This document shows, piece by piece, positions 1 through 10,957 of a stretch of 64,000 bases of DNA. The notes beneath the pieces are model-generated. The model worked only from the letters and a program-made list of their open reading frames with translations, was not told where the DNA came from and ran no database searches. The stretch's first letter is position 1; every line of letters begins with the position of its first letter. Source of the DNA: Charina bottae (lineage: Eukaryota > Chordata > Lepidosauria > Squamata > Charinaidae); contig JALMGJ010000008.1 of the NCBI GenBank assembly GCA_023362775.1, forward strand, positions 20,785,001-20,849,000, read 5' to 3'. Both the position numbers and the translations under genes were made by a program.

Positions 1-140
1 TAATTGGAAATATCATTAATTAGTGTTGGAACTAACCAGCCCTGAAGTCCAGAATTAAAATATATTATTATTAAAAGTACATATACTTTATGAACTATAC
101 AATATCTTAATTTTAATCACCCACCATTTTCATTGATATA

Positions 141-484
141 CAGGTAGTCCTAAAGTTATGACAGTAACTGGGACAGGAATTTCCATCGCTAAGTGATGCA
201 GTTGTAAAGTGCAACATCACGTGACCGCACTGCTTAGTGATGGCAATCCCTGCAGTCCCCGCTGCTGTCATTAAGAGAGGGTGCATGTGTGGAGAAGACT
301 TACCCGAGCAACCTACAACCTTCCCTGCCAGCTTCCCCATTGACTTTGATTGTGGGAAGCCGGCAAGGAAGGTTGCAAATCGCTATCATGTGACCAGGGG
401 GGTGCTGGGACAGTGGGAACTTCGAGGACCGGTTGTAACTTTGAATGGTTGCTGAACAAGTGGTCATTAACTGAGGACTACCTG
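141..484. mobile_element. MITE with CAGGTAGTCCT inverted ends and TA target site
   Basis: The element starts CAGGTAGTCCT and ends AGGACTACCTG, an 11-bp inverted repeat, and is flanked by TA on both sides. That fits a non-autonomous Tc1/mariner-type element of 344 bp. The inside is non-coding; short open frames here are chance. A second, shorter relative lies at 41352-41582. The superfamily is inferred from the TA target only. Confidence 0.65.
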
Positions 485-486
485 TA

Positions 487-1690
487 TAAACCAAAAAAGT
501 TTTCTGCCACCTGGTTCACAATAACCCGCATTTCATTTTTTTTTACTACTGAAAATTGCACCAATCCTTAAAACGTATAGCTACTCCAATTTCCTGGAAG
601 ATGAGACATAAAAAGCTGTATCAAAACCAAACTCCCTGGTATTTTTTGTAAAAATAATTAAAGAAAATCAACATTTTAACCATTTCCAAGGCTTCAGAAA
701 AAAACCTTTTTTTTTTTATTTGAAATCTGATTCAGTTACAGAAGGTGGGGGAGATCCAGTTTCGAGTTTCATTCCACCATGGAAATCTCTGATCCAGACA
801 CCATTAGCCCAATTTATCACAGGATTGTTGTGAAAAGAAAATGAGGGGAGACCCAACATGATGCCACCTTAAATCTCAGAGGAAAGCTTGGATAGAAATC
901 TAATATAATACTATTATTAATGTAATAATTATGCTAACCCATAACGTGATCACAGATGCCTGATAGAAGCCATGGTGACATCATACATGTCATATCATTG
1001 TACAAATCATACATGTGATATTATTTCCCCTCTTGGACCCTCCAAAACACCTATCAATGTGGTTTGCCTGGTCTTGATTCAGAGTGATGTATGAGACATT
1101 GTAGCATGTAAACTATAATTTATAGTTTACTTTGATGTGTAATGCCAAATAATCATGGCCTATGGAAGAAATCATTGCTAAATAAAACATGGTTTTGTGT
1201 GGTAAATCAACCCAATATGTGACAAAATAGCTGCAGTATTAACACTACTGCATATTTTAACACATAAACTAGTTCTATGGTTTTGACTTTAAAAATTAAC
1301 TTTTCAAATATTATCATGCTGCTGTTGTGCAGATATCATCTCTATTCAGGTTTTTATTTATTTATTTATGTATTTATGTATTTATGTATTTAAAGCACTG
1401 TGTTTCATTTTACACCAAAAAATGAATTGCATCCAATTAAGTTTTTTTTAAAAAAGTCCCTACCACAGATGTACAATCTAAAAGACATGACACAAAAAGA
1501 AAAGGGAAGAAAAGAATGCAAGCTCAGATATCAACTTTTAATGGTACCTCTTATATAATAATCAGCTGGAAAGGAGGGGAAGAACTCCTCTGATGGGAGA
1601 GTTGGTCTTTAAGAACATCTCTTCTTACCAACCCATCCCTTTCTGCTTCTACCATATAAAATGGCAGCTGTCTGGTGTCAATACAGTATA
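487..1690. other. AT-rich intergenic DNA, no gene seen
   Basis: No coding frame or recognised repeat was found apart from a short TTTA/TGTA simple repeat near 1351-1393 and homopolymer A/T runs. Confidence 0.5.
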
Positions 1691-1698
1691 TTCTAACT

Positions 1699-1774
1699 CA
1701 GTGTTTCTCAACCTTGGCAACTTCAGCTCCCAGCAGTCCACACGTCTTAAAGTTGCCAAGGTTGAGAAACACTG
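1699..1774. mobile_element. Palindromic hAT-type MITE, copy 1
   Basis: The ends CAGTGTTTCTCAACCTTGGC and its reverse complement make a near-perfect palindrome of 76 bp. It is flanked by 8-bp repeats (ttctaact at 1691-1698, ctctaact at 1775-1782; 7 of 8 match), as expected for hAT transposition. It is an internally shortened member of the family also at 5698, 6208 and 29760. Confidence 0.8.
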
Positions 1775-1782
1775 CTCTAACT

Positions 1783-2260
1783 GATTCTATTGATGGAGTT
1801 GTATGACAATGTGCTCTGGTCAAATTAATATAGGTATTAGGTGTATGCATTTTATTCATTCTTGCATTAATAACAGCATACCAAGCATATTCTCCAATTG
1901 CAGAATAAACTTTGTCCTGTATGAACATTTGTAAAAGCTTACCACATAGCATCATACTTTAAAGCATCTATATTGTCATCTGAACAATGCTTATGAATAT
2001 TTTCTGTGGCTTCTTTCAAGTTAATTTTAATCTAGATCAGATAAACAAAAAGTATGCAAATTAGTTAGAAACTTCTTGTGTGGTATAATTTATTGGCCCA
2101 AAAGCAGTGCATACTCTTGTTTCTGATAAAGAACTAGTTATAGCAGCATGATGGAAGGGTATGATGAAAGTTACAGTGCAACAAATCTGGCTGTGCAGCA
2201 GGCTGACAAAAACTGGATTACAAGGTCTCAGTGCATGCGTACCCTATAAAAAGGGTAAAG
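1783..2260. other. Intergenic, nothing recognised
   Basis: No supported gene or repeat was seen in this stretch. Confidence 0.4.
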
Positions 2261-2261
2261 G

Positions 2262-2562
2262 TAATGGTTTCCCCTGCACAGTCGTGTCCGACTCTAGGGG
2301 CCAGTGCTCATCTCCATTTGTTAGCCGAAGAGCCAGCGTTGTCCAAAGACGCTTCCATAGTCATGTGGCCGGCATGACGCACGTGGAACGCTGTTACCTA
2401 CCCACTGAAGTGGTACCTATTCATCTACTTGCATTTGCATGCTTTCGAATTGCTAGGTTGGCAAGAGCTGGGGCGAGTGCTGGAGCTCACTCCGCATGCA
2501 GGGCTAGGGATTCAAACCTCCGAACTTGCGATCTTCCGATCGACAAGCCTGGTGTCTTACCC
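2262..2562 (-). mobile_element. tRNA-derived SINE with BovB-like 3' tail
   Basis: Read on the minus strand, a tRNA-like head lies next to the CCTGTA array, with a B-box-like segment (GGTTTGAATCC, near 2510-2521). The far end, near 2280-2300, reads AGAGTCGGACACGACTG, which resembles the AGAGTCGGAAGCGACTGAAC end of the BovB copies in this window (about 4770 and 27488). A shared 3' tail is the usual sign of mobilisation by the partner LINE. The tail match is seen; the SINE family name is not known to me. Confidence 0.6.
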
Positions 2563-2648
2563 ACCTGTACCTGTACCTGTACCTGTACCTGTACCTGTAC
2601 CTGTACCTGTACCTGTACCTGTACCTGTACCTATACCTATACCTATAC
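2563..2648. repeat. (ACCTGT)n microsatellite grading into (ACCTAT)n
   Basis: About 14 hexamer units, mostly ACCTGT with ACCTAT variants at the right end. It directly abuts the head of the minus-strand SINE. Confidence 0.95.
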
Positions 2649-3563
2649 ATGCATAGTACCCAGTTACAACCGAACTGATATTCTATTATTTTTCTAATCA
2701 AAATGCTTTCCTGTCTGCATGTATTTTTAGCTTATATTATCTGTCTTTTTCAGAATTAATGTGCCATTCAGAACTACTATTGAGGCATTCTTCCTTAGGA
2801 GTGGCAGTTTTCCTGATAATAGGAAATAATTTGTCATGTAAACTTGTGGATAGGTGTCTTTCTATCTATAAACATTTGTATTTTAAAACAATGCATCATG
2901 TTCAAAACTTCTTGTAAAATGTCTTGCAATCTTTGTATCATGGCGACAGTTCTAGTTCTACCTTGTCAGCATTGTACCTGTGAGTGAGTCTGTGAAGCTT
3001 TCCCTTGGAGGTGTCATGCTTATTAATTCAAATGTTCAAAAAGTTCAAATGTGCAAATTTGCCATCCCAAGAGTTTAATCAGTGTTATTCTATAAAGGAT
3101 GGCTGATTTTATTGCCTTTCCTTGCAATCATCTTGCTCAACTATATATATTTTTTCACAGCCCAGTAGGTTAAAATATGTTTAAGTATGTTAAAAATAAT
3201 GTTATAGTTCTTGAGCCAATAAAAATCTTTTAATTAAATTCAAATTTGCCATGTCATCATTTTTGAAGGTTAATGGTCATACTTCAAACAAATTTAATTC
3301 TGGACAAACACTTTATCTCAATAACTGCCAAAATGTGAGTTGTAGCTTCTTGTAACTGCCATTTGAATCTCCTTTCCTTCTCTTTTGATGTGTAGTTTTG
3401 CAGCAGTATCTTTTAGCAGTTCTAAAAATCAAGATAAAATACATTATTAGCAATTGTGCATATCCTTGCAGATATCAACAATTAGGAAATGTATTTCTAG
3501 AACCTTTAAAAGAAGGGAAAATTTGTTTGAGATTTTATTGCTGAAATTAGTCAATAAAATTGC
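2649..3563. other. AT-rich intergenic DNA
   Basis: No gene or clear repeat was recognised. Confidence 0.4.
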
Positions 3564-3635
3564 TGATATTGATATTGATATTGATATTGATATTGATATT
3601 GATATTGATATTGATATTGATATTTATATTTATAT
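3564..3635. repeat. (TGATAT)n microsatellite
   Basis: About 12 tandem TGATAT units. The surrounding open frame translates the repeat as an Asp-Ile run and is not a gene. Confidence 0.95.
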
Positions 3636-4495
3636 TGCTGCCCATCTCACAAAATGTGAATTTTGGTGCAATTGTGGTCCATTTTTAGGACTTTGGGGCT
3701 TCTGGGAGTGTGCATACATTATCTCTATGTACAGAAGTGCCTTCTTGGATAAAAATATTAATCTTTCTACAAAATATGTTTATACTCTGAAACCATGGAT
3801 TTTTCTGCTTTTGTGTAGCTACTGTTTTTTTCTTTGCTTTTACACTGTTATTTTTCAGAAATGTTCTGTGTTGATTGACTTTATGCTTCAATAACATTTT
3901 TAAAAAATGTATGAGTCCACAACTTTTATAACCTGCATTACTATATTTTAATCCCAAATTGAAAGAAAATATGCACCCATTATTTTTAAGTTTCTGAATT
4001 CCTATTAAGTTTGAACATTTATTATGTTAGTTGAATGGACCAGACTGCCATCTGTTACACTGTAGGTTCACTGTGTTAACATTTCTGTGGCTAGTCCATT
4101 ACCTTAGCATGCAGAGTGCTGGAATTCAATCTTGTAAAAGGACTCAGTGATACACAATCTGCTACAATTTATTAGAGGATCCTGCAAGGCTTTGTTTTGT
4201 TTTGTTTTTATTTGACCCTGGTGGATTAGCACGTAAATACACAGTGAAGTCATTCATGGAACACTTTACTTTCACTTGAACCTCTGCTCTAAAATAAACA
4301 CAGAATTAAAACTACATTCCTGTTGCTTATTTAACTAGTGATCTGTAAATTTTTCCACCATCATCAATGTACAAAACAATACTATTGCATTTACAAATGT
4401 ATTGGCATAGATATACAATATTCATGAGTTAATGAATAGTTATAATACAGTGTAAATGTTACATATGCACAGGGCTATTAAATTATGCCTTTCAG
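3636..4495. other. Intergenic, nothing recognised
   Basis: AT-rich sequence without a supported coding frame or repeat. Confidence 0.4.
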
Positions 4496-4496
4496 C

Positions 4497-4808
4497 CTAG
4501 ATGACAGAATTATCCAGGAAATAAAGCCAGACTGTTCACTTGAGGGAATGATATTAAAGGCAAAACTGAAGTACTTTGGCCATGTAATGAGAAGACAGGA
4601 TAACCTGGAGAAGATGCTGATGCTAGGGAAAGTGGAAGGCAAAAGGAAGAGGGGCCAACCAAGGGCAAGATGGATGGATGATATTCTGGAGGTGACGGAC
4701 TCAACCATGGGGGAGTTGGGGATGGTGACGGCCGACAGGAAGCTCTGGCGTGGGCTGGTCCATGAAGTCACGAAGAGTCGGAAGCGACTGAACGAATAAA
4801 CAAAAACA
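4497..4808 (+). mobile_element. BovB (RTE) LINE 3' end fragment
   Basis: The frame encodes the C-terminal end of the BovB reverse transcriptase protein (KPDCSLEGMILKAKLKYFGH, then RARWMDDILEVTDSTMGELG) and ends in GACTGAACGAATAAACAA. It matches the end of the longer copy at 25632-27518 almost codon for codon. It is heavily 5'-truncated (about 100 codons left) and cannot move by itself. Confidence 0.9.
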
Positions 4809-5095
4809 AAGAACATATTATATTCTTAGTATAATTCATAAATCTTTCTTCTCCTTCTCCTAATGATTTTTAAATGCAATAATTTCAGCACAAGAAAATA
4901 AAATCATATTATCTACTTAAGTGAAAATAATGGATTGTAGATCCTAATCAATAAAGTTAGTTTTATTTATTTACTTGTTTATATAGTTTTATATAACTGA
5001 TATAAAAAGAGTAAAATATGGGAATTAGATCCCTTTACTTCTAGAGATTAACCAGAAATGGGATGATGAGTGAAAAGATCAGCTAAGTATGCAAC

Positions 5096-5412
5096 AAAGG
5101 TAAGAAAGGTAAGACCATTTCGCAAGCTCAACAGCAGCATGGTAATCTTAACGATCCTCCTTTAGATGATAAAGGGACTTAGAAATAACATCTCAAAATA
5201 ACCATGACCTAGCCCCAGGTGTAAGGTCACACAGCTACCTAGGAACATATTTAAGGATTCCCTTACCAACTCTGCTCAGACTGAAGAAGCTCCTTGGATA
5301 AGGAGCGAAACGTTTCCACTGAGAAAATAGAAATCCAGTTGACATGATTCAAGCTACAGACAATTCCACCTGGATGACTGAGAACCTTCATAGACATAAA
5401 GGTAAGAAAGGT
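5096..5412. mobile_element. Short Penelope-like insertion with 15-bp target duplication
   Basis: The interval 5111-5397 is bracketed by an exact 15-bp direct repeat, aaaggtaagaaaggt (5096-5110 and 5398-5412). It has no coding frame but carries a hammerhead-like motif followed by GAAACGT, an arrangement I associate with terminal repeats of Penelope-like elements. The target duplication is seen; the family assignment is inference. Confidence 0.55.
5281..5314 (+). ncRNA. Hammerhead-ribozyme-like motif (copy 1)
   Basis: CTGAAGA (5281-5287) is followed by one A, a perfect 7-bp hairpin (GCTCCTT 5289-5295 with AAGGAGC 5300-5306, loop GGAT), then GAAACGT. This is the order CUGANGA, stem II, GAAA, very short stem III. 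CTCAG at 5275-5279 could pair with CTGAG at 5320-5324 as part of stem I. The extra A before stem II departs from the classical core, so cleavage is uncertain. Confidence 0.4.
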
Positions 5413-5697
5413 GAATTGCATGTTAGGGATTATTACAGAAGGGATTAAAAATGATGACTTCTACGAAGATGTACTGTAGCTGTGCTCTAAATCTGTACAC
5501 TGCTGCTGTACAAACCTTTGCCACAGCTATTTCACATTCTGAGTCGATTTGTAAAATATTGCATATGTTTCCAATAGCTGCAGGAAAGGCAGCCTGGTGG
5601 TGAAAAGGATGAAGTGTTTGTGGCTGTTGGAAAGAATATATTGAGGGAGAAATGAGGCTATATGAAATTTTGCACAGGGAGGGAGGACACTATAGAG

Positions 5698-5806
5698 CAG
5701 TGTTTCTCAACCTCAGCAACTTTAAGCTGTGTGGACTTCTGCTGGCTGGGGAATTCTGGGAGTTGAAGTCCACACAGCTTAAAGTTGCTGAGGTTGAGAA
5801 ACACTG
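5698..5806. mobile_element. Palindromic hAT-type MITE, copy 2
   Basis: A 109-bp near-perfect palindrome starting CAGTGTTTCTCAACCTCAGC. The flanking 8-mers ctatagag and ttacagaa match at only 5 of 8 positions, so the target duplication is eroded. Confidence 0.75.
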
Positions 5807-6207
5807 TTACAGAATCTGGGTGCCGGTTTCTTCCAAGGCAGCCTCTGGCTTTTGTACCGACTGCTGGCAAGGAGAGATCCGAGACTGATTTGGTAGCATA
5901 TGTCTTTATGGAAGGGCAATGCTTTTCCAGGAATCAGGACTAGCCGTGTTTCTGCTTTCCCCCCAGTTTCAACAGGCAAAAAGAAAGCAGTTATAGTTCC
6001 AAAGCATAGAAGAGCTTGAATTAAGTTTGTATAAAATGTATCAATAAATGAAGAATTTTTTTAAAAAATGACCAGAACTATCATAACCCTGCTGGAATCT
6101 TCAGGTTTCCATTAGAAATGGAGGAGTTTGTTTTTTTTAAATTTCCAAAGCTGACTTCAAAATGTAGAATCTCCATTGTGGAGGCCTGGGCAAACTACCC
6201 TTTAAGC

Positions 6208-6342
6208 CAGAGATTCTCAACCTTAGCAACTTTAAGATATGTGGACTTCAATTTTCAGAATTCCCCAGCCAGTATCACTGGCTGGGGAATTCTGGGAGTT
6301 GAAGTTCACGTATCTTAAAGTTGCTAAGGTTGAGAAACACTG
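6208..6342. mobile_element. Palindromic hAT-type MITE, copy 3
   Basis: A 135-bp palindrome with the same ends as copy 1 and an exact 8-bp target duplication, ctttaagc (6200-6207 and 6343-6350). The arms would form a long RNA hairpin if transcribed. Confidence 0.9.
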
Positions 6343-6350
6343 CTTTAAGC

Positions 6351-7185
6351 CTTCCCATGCACACTCTTGGCCACTCCACTCCCAGTTCCTTCCCAGTTCC
6401 ACCCTTCTGATGCTCCTCTGCTCTCCCCTTCATCTACATCACTCTCTCTCCTTCTCTTCTTCACCGATGCCCTATTTCCTTTTCCCTCCCATCCATTTAC
6501 GGTAACTTTTTAAAAATAATCTTTGTGCATAAAAGCTGCAGTTGTACCCACCTTTTTCCTTTCACTGAAGATCTTTAGCGGAGGAAAAGAAAGAGGCAGG
6601 TCAGAGCCTCTTCTTATATTTTTAGAAGATATGTGTGCTCCTGGGTATCTTCTGGTCTGCAGGTCCTTGGAGTTGTGCTCTCTGATCCAGCCTAGCAGCT
6701 CTACAACTTAACTCTACATCTTAAGAGAAGTATTAAACGATAAGGAAATAAAGGATGTGCAACTGATTTCTTGTTCCCCTCAATGGATTGCTCAAGAGTA
6801 CATGAATATTTTCACACTGACCTTTCATTACTAATTTTTGCCTGTAATCTCATGCAGTAGCTTGCCCTCAGATACCCCCCCCCTTTTTTTTTTCTTTTGC
6901 TGGAATCTCAAACACACAGAAATACTGTGTGCAAAATACTGGTGTCAGAAAAAACCCTGGGGCAAAACCAAGAACTGTCTGTGTGAAGAAGCCAACTACA
7001 TTGATTATCTGGCATCATGCCAGGAACATTTAGGTCTTGGCAAAGACTATGTGTGTATGCATATGTATGTGTTTGTGTGTGATTAAGAAGTACAGATTTA
7101 TATCGTAGCCAAATGAAAATGGAACACAGAAAGGATAGTTGGAAAAAGCAAGGATCACAAGAACAAGATTATCATACAGGGCTTC
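6351..7185. other. Intergenic, nothing recognised
   Basis: Contains CT-rich sequence near 6400-6500 and homopolymers near 6879-6895; no supported gene. Confidence 0.4.
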
Positions 7186-7405
7186 CAGCAGTGATTAGAA
7201 TTATATTTATATCCTCCATTTCCTCCAAAGAGCTCAAGGAGATATATATGATTTCCCTGTTCTCCACCTTGTTATTGTCACAACAATCTTGAAAGTTATT
7301 GGTAAATCATTTGTGTAAAGATTACCCAAAGAGTTTCATGGGTAAGTGGAAATCTGGATTTTGGTCTCCCCAATTCTAATCTGTAACCATTAAACTTGAC
7401 TTATT
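7186..7405 (-). mobile_element. Old Sauria-type SINE fragment
   Basis: On the minus strand it reads like a decayed squamate SINE. A CTCCTTGAGCTCTTTGGAGG tail box lies near 7220-7240, followed by GATATAAAT, and an upstream part resembles GTTATTGTGAC...AGGTGGAGAACAGG. Divergence is high and boundaries are approximate. Confidence 0.5.
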
Positions 7406-7959
7406 TTTGGGGGTCATAGTGTTTTATGTTCACAGTTTGCCCATTTCCACCATCCTGATGTATTGATTCCTTATATTCATTTGTACTCCTTATGACCAGG
7501 CTGAAATAAAGGGACATGTCAAGGCTGACAACAAAAATATAAACAGATAGTATGTATCAGTAATTTGAATGACCTAATATCAAGAGTCATTATCAGTTTA
7601 ATTGTGTGAAATATGTGTTCCTTAGCCAACTAATCCATGCTGGGTTGGTAGCCCAATGCCATCATTCAACCAACATCACATCAAAACTGCATGTTATTAC
7701 AGGTTATAACACAAATCTTTACTTCTCATAACAAAAGGGAATTACTCTGCAGGAAGAGCTAACCTCAGAAGAGATATATTGAATTTTGGACATCACTAAA
7801 GGTGACCCACAGATCTAAGAAGAGATGTACCAGCCATCATTCCATACACAGATAGAAGTCTATTGAAAACAATAGGATTGATGGCCATTCTTCAGAAAAC
7901 CAGGAACCACTGTATTAATAACACAGTGGAAAGTACTTGTGGAATTCTATCTGTTGAGT
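7406..7959. other. Intergenic, nothing recognised
   Basis: No supported gene or repeat. Confidence 0.35.
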
Positions 7960-8450
7960 AATAACCTCAGCTAGATTGTTGGAACAGCTTTGCCCATTTT
8001 TGGAGTTGCCAGATTTTGCCATAGTGACCCATGTTTTTGTGACAAACTATTTGGACTTCTGTAATGCACTCTATCTGGGTTAACCATTGAAAAGTTCTGG
8101 AAAGTTCAACTAGTCCAGAAACTGCGGCCAACAATTGAATGGGATTAGTTAAAGTAACAGTTGGCGGTGGTCTGTTTCCAGGCACAATTCAAACTGCTGA
8201 TTGGGATCAGACTATCTGAAATATGATATCTATCTTTGGAGCCTGCCTGAGCATGAAGACCATCCGGAGAAGGCCTTTTTATTGTTTCTAACCCAATGGA
8301 ATGGGTTTTCATAAGGAATGATGTAAAAGCCCTGGGGACTCTGTTGGTCCATCTGTTCATCAGCAGATAACTGTCCAAAAAACTGAACAGAACAGCACCA
8401 GATTTGAAGTGGGGGGAAAAGCCAGCAAAAGAAAGATCATGTTCAAAAAA
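7960..8450 (+). mobile_element. Degenerate L2-like LINE fragment
   Basis: A broken + strand frame near 8020-8110 reads like the L2 stretch DYCNALYMxLPLK...KLQ seen intact in the copy at 20341-24740. Further downstream GNxW-like codons are disrupted by stops. It is an old fragment with no function. Confidence 0.45.
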
Positions 8451-9186
8451 GAGCTGAATCCAGATGGAAGCTATTGAGAAAACAGAGTATAGCAGGCCTA
8501 CCTGTGCTTCCCAGTGCACAACCTACACAAAAACATACAGATGCAATATGAGGGAAAGGTAGTTAGGCACACACACACACTTACGCACATCTTGTTGCAC
8601 AAGATATGCAACACATTATTTCATTACACATAAAAATGCCTCCCATGCCCAGTGCTGGAACAAAGGTTGGAAGGAATTTTGGAAGCCATCTTCTACATGC
8701 TTTTTCCACCATGTTTCAGTCTTGCCACCATGATAGAGATGTCTCCTGGCAGTATAAAGGAGAGTCTCCTCTGTGTCACTTTCTAATCTTTGGAACTCCC
8801 ACACAAGATAAGGCGGCAAATATTTTGAGGCATTTCTTTCCACTAGCTCACAAAGATATATTTATTTAGACATGTCTTCGACTTACACGTGGGTTTTGGC
8901 CAAAGCTGGGAGCACATTAGGATTATTTATAGTGTGCTCTTAGTGCTGTTTGAATTTGCATTCTAATGATATTTAACTTTTTATCAAATGTTTATATCCC
9001 ATTTTCCTATAAAAAGGAACATAATATTGTAATAATAGCCAATATGTTTGAGAGCAAAGTACATTGCTATACTGTAGACAGAACCGAAGTGAAAAACAAC
9101 TGGCATGCTGATCTTATCACAGCTTTCTGTTCATGGAAAAGGTAAATGCCAAGAATTTCCATATATCATGTGCTTACAGATTGTGG
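8451..9186. other. Intergenic, nothing recognised
   Basis: A short CA run lies at 8569-8580; no gene seen. Confidence 0.4.
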
Positions 9187-9507
9187 GCTTTTGTCAGGAT
9201 AGAGGCTGAGTCTGAGTTGGAGGAAGACAGGCCGATAGTGGAGGAAGCAGGAAGGAGCTAGGATGGTGCGAAATTCGAAGTGGAGTCAGAGTCGTTGATT
9301 GGAGGCAGCCCAGAAGAAGAAGCACCTCTGCCTATCAGCGTGCAAGAAAGGAGATGGGAAAGGCGGGCCGAGCAGTGCGAGGCGCGATTGGCTCCCACCC
9401 GCAAATGGCGCGAAACTCGAGAGATAAAAAGGTGATCGCAGCCAGCGCCAGTTGCCGGAGACAACCGTTCTAACTACCGGACACCAACGCCTCAAGACTC
9501 CACGCCA

Positions 9508-9969
9508 GGCCCAGAAACCAAGCCTTGCCAAGCCACCGTTCCAGACCCAGGCCTCGAACCCTGCCTAGTCACTGGGCAAGACTGTGAAGCCGAGCCCTGC
9601 CTTGTTGCCGCGCCAGATCGGAATCACACACCCTGCCTCACCATCGCTGCTGATCCTGCCATGGAACCCAGTCTCGCCGTCGCATCAGATTGGGATTCCC
9701 CGCATTGCCTCGCCACCACGCCGACCCAAGATCGGAACTCTTACCTCACAGTCGCTCCTGGTCATGAGTCCCAGCCTTGCCTTGCCGCATTGCCGATTCC
9801 CAATCAAAGTCCTTCCCTCGCCACCACGTCGGATCACAAACCCCTGCCTTGCCTTGTCGTCACGCCGAGTCCCAGTCAGAGCCCTCACCTCGCAGCCACG
9901 TCAGACCGCAAACCTCAGCCTAGCCTTGCCGCTGCGCCAATCCTGAACCGTGAGCCTTGCCTTGCTGGT
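9508..9969. repeat. Degenerate GC-rich tandem repeats inside the LTR
   Basis: Units of roughly 50-60 bp share phrases such as CCTTGCCTTGCCGC, CGCCACCACGTC and GATCxxAAxCC. The repeats continue at 10419-10560 beyond the inner LTR. Three overlapping long open frames here are by-products of the repeats, not genes. Confidence 0.65.
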
Positions 9970-9974
9970 ATGTC

Positions 9975-10413
9975 TGTTGGGATTATCAGGAGTCAACTCA
10001 GCACTGTCTCATAAGCATAATAGGGGGTCTTTCTAGTAAACGCATCTCTACTGTGCTTGTGGGATGTTACCTGGGTCACCTGATTTCCTCTTCCTCCTCC
10101 TCCTCGAGTTTGGGGGATTAACATTCTCCATTACGCTTTGGGCACACCTGCAAGCAGGTGGGCTGTATCATGCAGCTCTCGTCCATTCCATCTCGCTTGC
10201 ACGCAGATTGACTATGAATCTTCTTGTATCCAGATCTACTGAATAAATGTAAGCTATCTCTATTTTTCTTCATCTAACTAATGTATGAAGACTGAATTTA
10301 TTACTGAATGCAGTTAAGCTTAAAGTTCAAGTTCCCTGCTGGTTCACGCTTCTACTCTGCAAGACTGTTGTTAGCTGTTTGGAGTTCTTTTATTAACCTT
10401 CGAGACTCCATCA
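9975..10413 (+). mobile_element. Nested solo LTR with 5-bp TSD
   Basis: It starts TGTTGGGATTATC, ends GAGACTCCATCA and is flanked by an exact atgtc (9970-9974 and 10414-10418). It splits the tandem repeats of the surrounding LTR. GAATAAATG near 10240 is a candidate poly(A) signal for + orientation. The length is 439 bp. Confidence 0.75.
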
Positions 10414-10818
10414 ATGTCAACCCTAGATTGCGAGCCTTGCCTTGCTGACCCGCTGCAACCAGAGCTCCCGCCTCACCTAGTCATCACACACAGCCCTGGG
10501 TTCAAGTCCTGCCTCATGGATATGACGTACTGTGCCTCCAGGACTCTGCCTGCCACCACTTGGTGGCTTTTTCCATGTGCGCCTACTGCGCGTTAAAGCA
10601 ACCACGTTCATGTACAATCCGCTTGACCAAGTATGTTCATGTGTATAAATGTAAATAAAGCTTGTTATACCACTGCTTCCTGTCTTGGGCCTTAGTCAGA
10701 ACAGGACAGTTTTAGTTGAGTCTCATAAATGATACATATATTATTATAGAGCATGCTTCTGTTTGGATCAGTGCTTGCAGGAAAATCAATATTCACCCAG
10801 CTTTGCTAGTTACCAGGT

Positions 10819-10957
10819 TCCTTCCTTCCTTCCTTCCTTCCTTCCTTCCTTCCTTCCCTCCCTCTCCCTCTCCCTCTCCCTCTCCCTCTCCCTCTCCCTC
10901 TCCCTCTCCCTCTCCCTCTCCCTCTCCCTCTCCCTCTCCCTCTCCCTCTCCCTCTCT
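10819..10957. repeat. (CTTC)n then (CCCTCT)n microsatellite
   Basis: About 38 bp of CTTC units followed by about 100 bp of CCCTCT units. The strand is strictly pyrimidine-only, which favours triplex or slipped structures. Confidence 0.95.

Larger units (their letters stand above)
9192..10708 (+). mobile_element. Large solo LTR (interrupted by a second LTR)
   Basis: It begins TGTCAGGATA and ends CAGAACAGGACA, flanked by gcttt and gtttt (4 of 5 match). A TATA-like GATAAAAAGG lies near 9422 and an AATAAA at about 10656, 50 bp before the end, as in an LTR read on the + strand. Excluding the inner LTR and its duplicated 5 bp it is about 1.07 kb. No internal retroviral sequence is adjacent, so it is a solo LTR. 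Its middle is a GC-rich degenerate tandem repeat. Confidence 0.6.

Noticed and set aside
2161..2697. 178-codon + strand open frame with a Cys-Thr repeat
   Set aside because: It is a SINE in antisense plus the ACCTGT microsatellite.
9584..10014. Two overlapping ~120-codon Pro/Ser-rich frames
   Set aside because: They translate the GC-rich tandem repeats of an LTR in two frames and end at the inner LTR.
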